The notes beneath the pieces were generated by a model. That model was not told where the DNA came from, ran no database searches, and worked only from the letters and a program-made list of their open reading frames with translations. From Methylorubrum populi (lineage in GTDB: Bacteria; Pseudomonadota; Alphaproteobacteria; Rhizobiales; Beijerinckiaceae), in assembly GCA_036946625.1 (NCBI GenBank), contig JAQIIU010000003.1, positions 1,501,001-1,565,000 of the forward strand: a stretch of DNA of 64,000 nt, written 5' to 3'. This document shows positions 27,368 through 34,890 of this stretch, piece after piece. A program made the position numbers and the translations under genes. Position 1 is the stretch's first letter; every line of letters starts with the position of its first letter.

Positions 27368-29056
27368 ATGACGGTCGCGAAACTCGAATCCCTGGCCGAG
27401 CGCCGGGGCGCCGACGTGCTGGTCGAGGTGCTGCGCTCGGAAGGCGTGGCTTACGTCTTCGGCAATCCCGGCACGACCGAGCTGCCGCTGATCGACGCGC
27501 TGACGGACGCGCCCGACATCGCCTACGTGCTGGCGTTGCAGGAGGCGAGCGCGGTCGCCATGGCCGACGGCTACGCGCAAGGGGCGCGCCGGCCGGGCTT
27601 CCTCAACCTGCACACCGCCGGCGGGCTCGGCCACGGCATGGGCAACCTGCTCAACGCCCAGATCTCCGGCACGCCGCTGGTGGTGACGGCGGGCCAGCAG
27701 GATTCGCGGCACGTCATCACCGACCCGCTGCTGTTCGGCGACCTGACCACCATCGCGGGCCCGACCGTGAAATGGGCCCGCGAGGTGACCCATGCCGACC
27801 AGCTTCCGATCCTGCTGCGCCGCGCCTTCCACGACTGCGCCGCGGCGCCGTCCGGCCCGGTCTTCCTGTCCCTGCCGATGGACGTGATGGAGGCCACGAC
27901 CGACGCGCCATTGGGCGAGATCTCGACCATCGACCACCACGCCGTGGCCGGCTCCCTCGACCGGCTGGCGGACCACCTCGCGGGCATCGCGCCGGGGCGC
28001 CTCGCCCTGATCGCCGGCGACGAGGTCGATGCCAGCGACGCCTCGGCCCAGGCGGTGCGGCTCGCCGACCTCCTGGCGGCGCCGGTCTACGGCTCGTCCT
28101 GGCCGGCGCACATTCCGTTCCCGACCGCGCACCCGCTCTGGATGGGCAACCTGCCGACCAAGGCGAGCGCCATCGCCGAGATCCTGGGCCGCTACGACGC
28201 GGTGTTCGCGCTCGGCGGCAAGTCGCTCATCACGGTGCTCTACACCGAGGGCTCGGCCGTCCCGCCGGGGACGGCGGTGTTCCAGCTCTCGGCGGATGCG
28301 CGCGACCTCGGCCGCACCTACGCGACGCAGCTCTCCACGGTCGGCAACGTCCGCGCCTCCCTCGACGCGCTGCTGCCGCTGCTCGAAACGAGGGCCGCTC
28401 CCCGCGCCGAGGCCTATGCCTCCCTGCGGGGCGCGGCGGTGGAGGCCTACGATGCGCGCCGGGCCGCCCTGGAGGCCAGGGCCGACGCCGCCTTCGCCGA
28501 TCCGGTGATCCATCCCCTCGTCGCCGCCCGCGAGATCGCCCGCGCGGTCGGCTCCGATGTCGCCATCGTCGACGAGGCGCCCGCGACGCTGGGCCATCTG
28601 CGCACCATCCTGCACAGCACCTGGACGCGCCAGTACGCCTCGATCCGCGGCGGGGTGCTGGGCTGGGGCATGCCGGCCTCGGTCGGCTTCTCCCTCGGAC
28701 TCGACCGGTCGCCCGTGGTCTGCATCGTCGGCGACGGCGCGGCGATGTACTCGCCCCAGGCGCTGTGGACCGCGGCGCACGAGCGGTTGCCGGTGACCTT
28801 CGTGGTGATCAACAACGCCGAGTACAACATCCTCAAGCAGTTCATGAAATCGCAGACGCACTACGCCTCGGTGCGGGCGAACCGCTTCATCGCCATGGAC
28901 CTCACCGAGCCGCGCATCGACTTCCTGGCATTGGCCGCCTCCATGGGCGTGCCCGCCCGGCGCGTCGAACGGGCCGCGGACGTCGCCGGGGCGGTCGAAG
29001 CGGGCATCCGTTCGGGGCGGCCGAACCTCGTGGAAGTGGTCGTCAGCGCGGCGTGA
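27368..29056 (+). CDS. ThDP-dependent benzoylformate-decarboxylase-like enzyme
   Basis: A 562-residue enzyme with the three-domain layout of the pyruvate-decarboxylase family. The cofactor-activating Glu59 lies in LALQEASAVAMADGYAQ, and the ThDP/Mg motif is GDGAAMYSP...VVINN near the C-terminus. Glu59 and His82 (NLHTAGG) are spaced exactly as Glu47 and His70 in benzoylformate decarboxylase. The second catalytic histidine of that enzyme (His281) appears to be replaced, since the matching stretch is GGKSLITVLYTEGS. The substrate is therefore likely another 2-oxo acid. Start ATG 27368, preceded by GGAGGGC. It overlaps the next gene by GTGA. Confidence 0.88.
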   Translation: MTVAKLESLAERRGADVLVEVLRSEGVAYVFGNPGTTELPLIDALTDAPDIAYVLALQEASAVAMADGYAQGARRPGFLNLHTAGGLGHGMGNLLNAQISGTPLVVTAGQQDSRHVITDPLLFGDLTTIAGPTVKWAREVTHADQLPILLRRAFHDCAAAPSGPVFLSLPMDVMEATTDAPLGEISTIDHHAVAGSLDRLADHLAGIAPGRLALIAGDEVDASDASAQAVRLADLLAAPVYGSSWPAHIPFPTAHPLWMGNLPTKASAIAEILGRYDAVFALGGKSLITVLYTEGSAVPPGTAVFQLSADARDLGRTYATQLSTVGNVRASLDALLPLLETRAAPRAEAYASLRGAAVEAYDARRAALEARADAAFADPVIHPLVAAREIARAVGSDVAIVDEAPATLGHLRTILHSTWTRQYASIRGGVLGWGMPASVGFSLGLDRSPVVCIVGDGAAMYSPQALWTAAHERLPVTFVVINNAEYNILKQFMKSQTHYASVRANRFIAMDLTEPRIDFLALAASMGVPARRVERAADVAGAVEAGIRSGRPNLVEVVVSAA

Positions 29057-29508
29057 CGACCTTGGCCCCGCGGCCGATGCCGCCGACCCTCGTCTTCGAC
29101 ACCGCTTGCGTGCTCTGCGCCGGGTCGGTGCGCTTCGTGCTCGCGCACGAGCGCGACGACCGCCTGCATTTCATGGGCGCGTGGTCGCGGGAGGGGCTCG
29201 ACCTCGCCGGGGCGCACGGCTTCACGGCGGAGGACCTGAACGGCACCTTCCTGCTCGTCGCGGATGGGCGGGCGTTGACGGGCTCGGATGCCGCCCTCGG
29301 TGTGGCGCGGCATCTCCGGGCACCCTGGCGCTGGCTCAGGGTCCTCGGGGTCGTTCCCAAGCCGCTGCGGGACCGCGCCTACGGCCTCATGGCGCGGCAC
29401 CGCTACCGCTGGTTCGGCCGCCGCGAGGACTGCGCCCGGGTGCCGCCGGATCAGCGGCACCGCTTCCACGGCGTGCGGCCGGCCGATCTGCCGCCTCGGT
29501 CGAATTGA
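29053..29508 (+). CDS. DCC-family (DUF393) thiol-disulfide oxidoreductase-like protein
   Basis: A 151-residue protein with the N-terminal signature FDTACVLCAG (Asp16, Cys19, Cys22), the DxxCxLC motif after which the family is named. C-terminal aromatic/arginine motifs (YRWFGRRED) follow, also typical of DUF393. The GTG start overlaps the preceding stop (GTGA), so the two are cotranslated; an ATG at 29077 is an alternative start. The redox role is assumed from the CxxC motif. Coupling to a ThDP enzyme is unusual and unexplained. Confidence 0.88.
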   Translation: MTTLAPRPMPPTLVFDTACVLCAGSVRFVLAHERDDRLHFMGAWSREGLDLAGAHGFTAEDLNGTFLLVADGRALTGSDAALGVARHLRAPWRWLRVLGVVPKPLRDRAYGLMARHRYRWFGRREDCARVPPDQRHRFHGVRPADLPPRSN

Positions 29509-29570
29509 GCGTCGCTGCGGCTGGCCGCCGTAGCCTCGGCGGTCGATCGGGAGCCCCATCCCATTCGCTT

Positions 29571-29683
29571 CCTCATCCTGAGGTGCCGGAGCGAAGCGGC
29601 GGCCTCGAAGGGTGTCCCAGGGCTCGCGCGCGGGATCGTGAGGATCCTTCGAGGGCCGTTGGCGCGGCCACCTCAGGATGAGG
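29571..29683. repeat. Short palindromic repeat, family B, copy 1
   Basis: A 113-bp block starting CCTCATCCTGAGGTGCCGGAG and ending GCCACCTCAGGATGAGGGC, with inner mirrored GGCCTCGAAGG and CCTTCGAGGGCC. The same layout is at 57345-57458. It lies between the convergent DCC-family and prenyl-synthase genes. Confidence 0.85.
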
Positions 29684-29727
29684 GCGGCGTATGGAAGGTT
29701 TGCAGTTGGACGGGTTCGGAGAGAGAA

Positions 29728-30690
29728 TCAGGCCTTGCGGGCGACCGTGAAGCGGGCGGCGTCCCGGAGCACCCGCGCCCGCTCGCCCCAGGGGGCGACC
29801 GCCTCCTCGCACAGGGCGACCAGCCGGTCGCACTCGGCGCGCGCGCCGTCGAGGCCGAGGCGGTCGACTAGGGTCGCCTTGCCCGCGTCCTTGTCCTTGC
29901 CGGTGGCCTTGCCCATCGCCTCGGGCGAGGCCTCCCGGTCGAGGATGTCGTCGGCGACCTGGAAGGCCTGACCCAGCGCCTTGCCGTAGCGCAGCAGCGC
30001 GGCCCGCTCGTCCGCGCCCGCGCCGCCGACCAGCGCGCCGGCCTCGACGGAGAAGGCGAGGATCGCCCCGGTCTTCATCGCCTGCATCCGCAGGGTGTCG
30101 TCGATGTCCATGCTCGCCGGGCCGAAGCGTCCCTCGGCCGAGAGGTCGAGGAGCTGGCCGCCGACCATGCCGCCGAGGCCCGAGGCCCGGGCGAGGCCGA
30201 GCACCAGCTCGGCGCGGATCGCCGGATCGGGCTGCCAGCGCGGGTCGGCGGTGACCTCGAAGGCGAGGGTCTGGAGGGCGTCGCCGACGAGGATCGCGGT
30301 GGCCTCGTCGTAGGCCTTGTGGACGGTCGGCTTGCCGCGGCGCAGGTCGTCGTCGTCCATCGCCGGCAGGTCGTCGTGGACGAGGCTGTAGCAGTGCACG
30401 AGCTCCACGCCCGCACCGGCCGCCAGCGCGGCCGCCTCGCGGCCGCCGAGCATCCGCGCCGTCTCGATGGCGAGAAACGGCCGCAGCCGCTTGCCGCCGC
30501 CGAGCACCGCGTGGCGCATCGCCTCCATCAGCCGCGGCGGCCGGGCGATCTCGCCGGGCTGCAAGTCCGGCCCGAGCCGATCGACGAGGAAGGTCTCGAC
30601 GGTGTCGGCGACCCGAGCGAGCCTGTGGGTAAAGTCACCCGTATAGGCATCCGCCTTGACCGAAGGGTGAGGAGCCTGCGTTGAGGTCAT
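29728..30690 (-). CDS. ispA: Short-chain trans-prenyl diphosphate synthase (farnesyl/geranyl type)
   Basis: A 320-residue all-helical synthase that condenses isopentenyl diphosphate with allylic diphosphates, feeding quinone, carotenoid and hopanoid synthesis. The first Asp-rich motif is DDLPAMDDDD (~residues 105-114) in HDDLPAMDDDDLRRGKPT, and the second is QVADDILD. GGGKRLRP binds the diphosphate. The class is FPP synthase-like; whether it stops at C15 or C20 cannot be fixed here. Start ATG 30690. Divergent from mtgA with only 36 bp between the start codons. Confidence 0.92.
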   Translation of the reverse strand: MTSTQAPHPSVKADAYTGDFTHRLARVADTVETFLVDRLGPDLQPGEIARPPRLMEAMRHAVLGGGKRLRPFLAIETARMLGGREAAALAAGAGVELVHCYSLVHDDLPAMDDDDLRRGKPTVHKAYDEATAILVGDALQTLAFEVTADPRWQPDPAIRAELVLGLARASGLGGMVGGQLLDLSAEGRFGPASMDIDDTLRMQAMKTGAILAFSVEAGALVGGAGADERAALLRYGKALGQAFQVADDILDREASPEAMGKATGKDKDAGKATLVDRLGLDGARAECDRLVALCEEAVAPWGERARVLRDAARFTVARKA

Positions 30691-30726
30691 CGGAACGGGC
30701 CTGGATCGGGGAGGGGCGGACGCGAC

Positions 30727-31485
30727 GTGGCGGTGCCGGAGGACAGCGAAGCCGGTGGGCGCGGGCGCGATCTGCGGAGGATGTCTCCCGCGCGGGCACG
30801 CGCGCCGAGGCGCGGGAGCGGGCTGCGGCGGGCCGCCACCCTGATCACCCTTGCTCCCATCGCGGTACTCGCGCTCACGCTCACGTTGGCGCTCGTCTAT
30901 CGCGTGGCGACCCCGCCCTCAACCCTGATGCTCGGCCGTTGGTTGACGCTCCAGGGCGCGCAGCGGGAGAGCGTCCCGCTGGAGGCGATCGCGCCGGCCC
31001 TGGTCCAGGCGGTGATGGCCTCGGAGGACCAGCGCTTCTGCCTGCACAGCGGCGTCGATTGGGGGGCGCTGCGCGACGTGGTGGACGACGAGGAGGGCCC
31101 GAGCCGCGGCGCCTCGACCATCACCATGCAGACGGTGAAGAACGTCTTCCTCTGGCCGGGCCGCTCCTACATCCGAAAAGGTCTGGAGATCCCGCTCGCG
31201 GTGCTCGCCGATGCGGTCTGGGGCAAGCGCCGCACCCTGGAGATCTACCTCAACGTCGCCGAGTGGGGGGAGGGGATCTTCGGGGCCGAGGCGGCTGCCC
31301 GCCGCTGGTTCCGCAAGAGCGCCCGCGACCTCACCCGCAACGAGGCCGCCCTGCTGGCCGCGGTGCTGCCGAACCCGATCCTGCGCAGCGCCGGCAAGCC
31401 GTCGCGCGGGGTGCGGGCCATCGCGGCGCGAATCCAGGGCCGGATGGGGCAGGTCGACGGGCTGATGGGGTGTGTGAGGCGGTAG
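30727..31485 (+). CDS. mtgA: Monofunctional biosynthetic peptidoglycan transglycosylase
   Basis: A 252-residue inner-membrane glycosyltransferase of family GT51 that polymerises lipid II into glycan strands. A membrane anchor (LITLAPIAVLALTLTLALVY, residues ~39-58) is followed by the periplasmic domain with motif 1 EDQRF (catalytic Glu), motif 2 GASTITMQ, motif 3 KNVFLWPGRSYIRKGLE and motif 4 EIYLNVAEWG. Length fits MtgA; there is no transpeptidase domain. Start GTG 30727. In many Rhizobiales mtgA is followed by rpmF; here a different, accessory-looking patch follows. Confidence 0.94.
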   Translation: MAVPEDSEAGGRGRDLRRMSPARARAPRRGSGLRRAATLITLAPIAVLALTLTLALVYRVATPPSTLMLGRWLTLQGAQRESVPLEAIAPALVQAVMASEDQRFCLHSGVDWGALRDVVDDEEGPSRGASTITMQTVKNVFLWPGRSYIRKGLEIPLAVLADAVWGKRRTLEIYLNVAEWGEGIFGAEAAARRWFRKSARDLTRNEAALLAAVLPNPILRSAGKPSRGVRAIAARIQGRMGQVDGLMGCVRR

Positions 31486-31751
31486 CGGCCCTGCCGGTGA
31501 AAGAGGGTCGAACGATGCGGACGCCTCTTCCGGGACCGCGACGATCGCCGGTCTCGCCCGCGATCGTCCGCTTTCGCCAGCAGGAACGGGAGCGGACCGA
31601 ATCGGATGGCCGGCGATCAGTCCAGCGCCTTGTCATGTAGACGCGACGCAAGCCCCTCTCCTCCCGGTGAGTCTCCGCGTAGCCGATCCGGAGATAGAGT
31701 TTGCACGAGACCGTGCAGGCGGGAAGCGGCGCCGGATGTTTGCCCGAAAGA

Positions 31752-32087
31752 TCAGAGAAGCGAGAGGATTCTGTCGACGTAGGGAAGGGGACTTTCGTCG
31801 AGATCGAAGCAGACAGAAACGTGGCCGTTCGGCCTGTCGATCACGAGCTGATGGAAGTGGCCATATCCGACGATTACATAGCGCGCGCCGCCGCAATCGA
31901 CATTTCCCCGCTGTTTCGCCAATTTCAACAGAACGGGATTGATGAAAAGCTCCTCGTACCTGTCGGACTCGGACGAGGATGCGTTGGACAGGCCGTCTCT
32001 CTGCATCGTCTCCAGTTCCGCCCCGGCGTAGATCGAGACGTAGCGGATCGAGGGGCTGAGACGAAAAATTTTATCGAAAACGATCAT
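31752..32087 (-). CDS. Uncharacterised small protein (possible roadblock/profilin-like fold)
   Basis: A 111-residue protein with well-formed codon usage but lower GC than its surroundings. Features are YVSIYAGAELETMQRDG near the N-terminus, an ESDRYEELFINPVLLKLAKQRGN helix, CGGARYVIVGYGHFHQLV and the C-terminal DRPNGHVSVCFDLDESPLPYVDRIL. The alternation of strands and helices resembles small regulatory or sensor-like folds; the fold guess is weak. No signal peptide. Its start codon (32087) is only 3 nt from the start of a divergent broken gene at 32091. Confidence 0.65.
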   Translation of the reverse strand: MIVFDKIFRLSPSIRYVSIYAGAELETMQRDGLSNASSSESDRYEELFINPVLLKLAKQRGNVDCGGARYVIVGYGHFHQLVIDRPNGHVSVCFDLDESPLPYVDRILSLL

Positions 32088-32090
32088 CGC

Positions 32091-32485
32091 ATGTCCATAA
32101 CCAAGATTGATCTGAGAAAGCGGTATAGGGAAATAAATCGCGTCTCGGCCGCCACTTTTTCAGAAACTCTGGCTCCACCGTTGACCTTCGTCAAGATAAA
32201 TGGCGAAGGCGCTCCCAAAACGGCCGGCGCCTACCGGATGATCGTCGCTTGGCTGTACGGTGCGAGCTACGCGATGAAGTTCGCCACCAAGGCGCTCGGA
32301 CGCGACTACGTGGGGCCGTCGCTGGAAGCGCTCTGGTGATCCGACGATCCCGCCAGTTTCGCCCGGCGTGGGAAGGACTGCTGGCGCTGGACCGTCATGA
32401 TCCCGGCTCCGGACTTCGTCACGGAGGCGACGCCGTCCCGTGGAGGCGCGTCGTTCAAAAGCCGGATGCGGGCCGGTCGGATGGC
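32091..32485 (+). pseudogene. Broken GyrI-like small-molecule-binding protein gene
   Basis: ATG 32091 opens an 82-codon frame with the N-terminal pattern of GyrI-like proteins (MSITKIDLRKRYREIN, LTFVKINGEGAP, AWLYGASYAMKFATKALGRDY, PSLEALW). The TGA at 32337-32339 stands where the family has a second tryptophan. Reading through it in the same frame gives SDDPASFARRGKDCWRWTVMIPAPDFVTEAT, which continues the family sequence. After about 32440 similarity resumes only in the +1 frame (VEARRSKAG), then fades, suggesting a frameshift too. Full-length relatives have ~210 residues. The gene is therefore disrupted by at least a nonsense change. Confidence 0.75.
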
Positions 32486-33016
32486 CATGCCGTCATGCGC
32501 CCTCGACGCGGCTCACCGCGGCGTCAGCGATCGAATCGGTCCCACCGGCATATGGCGTGACGATTCGAGGCGGGCTCGGGTGGCCTCGGGCCCGAGGCCC
32601 TTCGCGGCAGCGAAGGCGTCAGCCCGGCGAAGGTTGCGCGCCCGTTCACGGGTCGCCTCGGCCGCCACGGGCGGCGGCGTCCGCGCGAGGAGGGAAATCA
32701 CGAGACAATTCAGGGCGATAGGGGCAACGCAGTCGGTTTGGAGGCCGCAATCGATCGATGTTGTGGCGGTGAAGATCGATGACAGCGCCCTGAAAGCGGA
32801 TGCGGCATTTCGGATACATGCCGGGGGCGATGTGCGCAGCCACACCCGGAAAAGGAACGATTGCCGGCCAACCGCCTTGAAAAAACCTGCCGTCGGATCA
32901 TTTTGTGCATTGCGGGATCGCGGACGGCGTCCGTTTCCCGCTGCCCTCCTTGGGCGTTTCCTCCCTAGACTTCGGGCCGCTCTCACGGGCGGCTTTTTTT
33001 TGCTCGGCGCCGTGGG
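32486..33016. other. Gene-free stretch between the GyrI-like remnant and the DctP gene
   Basis: About 530 bp with no frame that shows protein-like composition on either strand. It may contain decayed remains of the GyrI-like gene's C-terminal half. The only clear element is a T-rich hairpin at 32976-33002. Confidence 0.6.
32976..33002 (+). terminator. Intrinsic terminator candidate
   Basis: GCCGC, an 8-nt loop, GCGGC and then a run of eight T. Orientation is for plus-strand transcripts arriving from the GyrI-like remnant. It lies just outside the 3' end of the convergent DctP gene. The uninterrupted T-run is rare in this GC-rich window. Confidence 0.65.
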
Positions 33017-34114
33017 TCAACCGCGGGCGCGGGCGCGGATCATGAAGTTGTCGTAGGTGTATTCGGCCACCTGGAACCAGAGATACGCCTCGTTCCGGAA
33101 GGCCTTCATCGCCTCGTAGATGCGCTTGAAGTCCGGGTTCCTGGCCGAGAGGTCGGCGTAGACCTCGTTGGCGGCCTTCAGTGCCGCCTCCATCACGTCC
33201 TGCGGGAAGGGGCGGAGCTGCGCGCCGCTGGAGACGAGCCGGCGCAGGGCCTGCGGGTTGCGCGCGTCGTAGCGGGCCTGGACCTCGGCATTCACCTGGG
33301 CGGCGGCGGCCTGGAGAATGGCGCGGTAGGTCTTGGGCAGGCCCTTCCAGGCCTCGGCGTTGATCCAGAAATGCAGCAGCGCGCCGCCCTCCCAGAAACC
33401 GGGATAGTGATAGATCGGCGCCACCTTCTGGAGGCCGAGCCGCTCGTCGTCGTGCGGGCCGATCCATTCGGCGCCGTCCAGCGCCTTGCTCTCCAGCGCG
33501 GCGTAGATCTCCGGCCCCGGCGTCGACTGGACCGAGGCGCCGAGCTTGGCCAGCACGGTGGCGCCGAGCCCGCCGATGCGCAGCTTGAGCCCCTGGAGAT
33601 CGGCCACCGCCTTGATCTCCTTGCGATACCAGCCGCCCATCTGCGCGCCGGTATTGCCGCCGGGCAGGGCGACGACCCCGTTCTTCGAAAAGATTTCGGC
33701 GAACAGTTCCGCCGCACCGCCCTGAAGCCACCACGCGTTCTGTCCGCGGGCATTGAGGCCGAAGGGCATGGCGGTGGCCAGCGCGAAGGCCGGGTTCCTG
33801 CCCATGCCGAAGCTCGCCGGGGCGTGGCCCATCTCGATCCTGCCGCCGCCGATCGCATCGAGCAGCCCGTCGGCGGGAAGCGCCTCGCCCGCGGCGGAGA
33901 CCTGGATCTGGAAGCGCCCGTCGGTCGCCTCGGCCACCGCTTTGGCGAGGCTCTCGGCGGCGCCGAACAGGATGTCGAGACTGTGCGCATAGGCCGAGGA
34001 CAGGCGCCAGCGCACCTCGGGAGCGGCCTGCTGCGCGCGGGCGGGTCCGGCCGCGCCGAAGCCGGCGCCGAGTCCGGCGGCGAGCAGGGTCCGCCGCTGC
34101 AGGATGTTCGTCAT
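33017..34114 (-). CDS. TRAP-type periplasmic solute-binding protein, DctP family
   Basis: A 365-residue exported binding protein. The N-terminus LQRRTLLAAGLGAGFGAAGPARAQ has a twin arginine followed by a hydrophobic core, so Tat export is likely. The mature part has DctP landmarks: the ligand-pocket arginine in LKLRIGGLGATVLAKLGA, PGPEIYAALESKALDGAEWIGPHDD and YYPGFWEGG-like YHYPGFWEGGALLHFW, a pattern seen in TRAP binders for 2-oxo acids. Start ATG 34114. No DctQ or DctM membrane genes are adjacent, so the transporter partner lies elsewhere or is missing. Confidence 0.9.
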   Translation of the reverse strand: MTNILQRRTLLAAGLGAGFGAAGPARAQQAAPEVRWRLSSAYAHSLDILFGAAESLAKAVAEATDGRFQIQVSAAGEALPADGLLDAIGGGRIEMGHAPASFGMGRNPAFALATAMPFGLNARGQNAWWLQGGAAELFAEIFSKNGVVALPGGNTGAQMGGWYRKEIKAVADLQGLKLRIGGLGATVLAKLGASVQSTPGPEIYAALESKALDGAEWIGPHDDERLGLQKVAPIYHYPGFWEGGALLHFWINAEAWKGLPKTYRAILQAAAAQVNAEVQARYDARNPQALRRLVSSGAQLRPFPQDVMEAALKAANEVYADLSARNPDFKRIYEAMKAFRNEAYLWFQVAEYTYDNFMIRARARG

Positions 34115-34303
34115 GGATCTCCCGGCCCGTCCCGACATCGCCGTCTGCTGGCACATCGTCTTCTCCCGAGAAGCCGGTCACCACCGTTCGGGACGATGCT
34201 TGAGCGACCCGTGCCATACACGGGATGGGCGGCATCGGGAAACCGGGGTGCCGCGCGCGATCCGCCGTCGCCTCCCGCGGCAGGGCGTGGTAGCAGCCTT
34301 CCC

Positions 34304-34879
34304 GTGAAGACCGGGAAGCTCAACCTCCACACCGTCTGCGGCCTCGACGAGCTCGTCGAACACCGGGCCCGCGGCGTCAGTCACGTCCTGTCGATCCTCG
34401 ACCCCGACCGGGCCGATCCGGAGGCGTTTTCCGCCTACGGGACGCATCGGCGCACCATCCTGCGCTTCCACGACGCCATCGAGCCGGCGCCCGGCATCGT
34501 CCTGCCGGAGCGCGCGGACATCGAGAAGATCCTGGCTTTCGGCCGCGAGGCGATCGCCGATGGCGGGGAGATCCACATCCTCGTCCATTGCCATGTCGGC
34601 ATCTCGCGCTCGACTGCGGCGCTGGCGACCCTGTTCGCGCAGGCCGAGCCCGAGACGCCGGCCGAGGCCCTGATCGCACGCCTGCACGAGCAGCGTGAGA
34701 AGGCGTGGCCGAATGCGCGGATGATCGCCTTCGCCGATGCGATGCTCGACCGGAAGGGCAGCCTCGGCGAGGCGGTGCGGCGCCTGCATGCCCTGCAACT
34801 GCGCAAGCGCCCGCATCTCGATCAGGTGATGCGCGACCTCGGCCGCGGCGCGGAGGTCGACGCGGCCCTGCGCGGCTGA
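34304..34879 (+). CDS. Dual-specificity/tyrosine phosphatase-like protein
   Basis: A 191-residue cytoplasmic protein with the cysteine-phosphatase signature HCHVGISRS: Cys96, five residues, Arg102, Ser103. A likely general acid, Asp57, lies in RFHDAIEP. The first half (VCGLDELVEHRARGVSHVLSILD) resembles the small phosphatases common in Rhizobiales annotated as tyrosine phosphatases. Start GTG 34304. The stop is 7 nt from that of the convergent binding-protein gene, and the two stops lie in the arms of one hairpin. The physiological substrate is unknown. Confidence 0.85.
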   Translation: MKTGKLNLHTVCGLDELVEHRARGVSHVLSILDPDRADPEAFSAYGTHRRTILRFHDAIEPAPGIVLPERADIEKILAFGREAIADGGEIHILVHCHVGISRSTAALATLFAQAEPETPAEALIARLHEQREKAWPNARMIAFADAMLDRKGSLGEAVRRLHALQLRKRPHLDQVMRDLGRGAEVDAALRG

Positions 34880-34890
34880 CGGGCGGTCAG
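34876..34890. terminator. Inverted repeat carrying both stop codons of a convergent pair
   Basis: CTGAC, five bases, GTCAG. The phosphatase stop TGA (34877-34879) is in the left arm and the binding-protein stop (TCA on the + strand, 34887-34889) in the right arm. It has the same design as at 1781-1798 and 44424-44441 but shorter arms, so significance is weaker here. Confidence 0.35.

Noticed and set aside
31515..31640. Short plus-strand frame after mtgA (possible rpmF substitute)
   Set aside because: The 41-residue product is Arg/Pro-rich and does not resemble ribosomal protein L32 or any other recognised protein.
31701..32339. Plus-strand 212-codon frame covering the small minus-strand gene
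   Set aside because: Only the part from 32091 resembles a protein family; the upstream part is the complement of the better-supported minus-strand gene.
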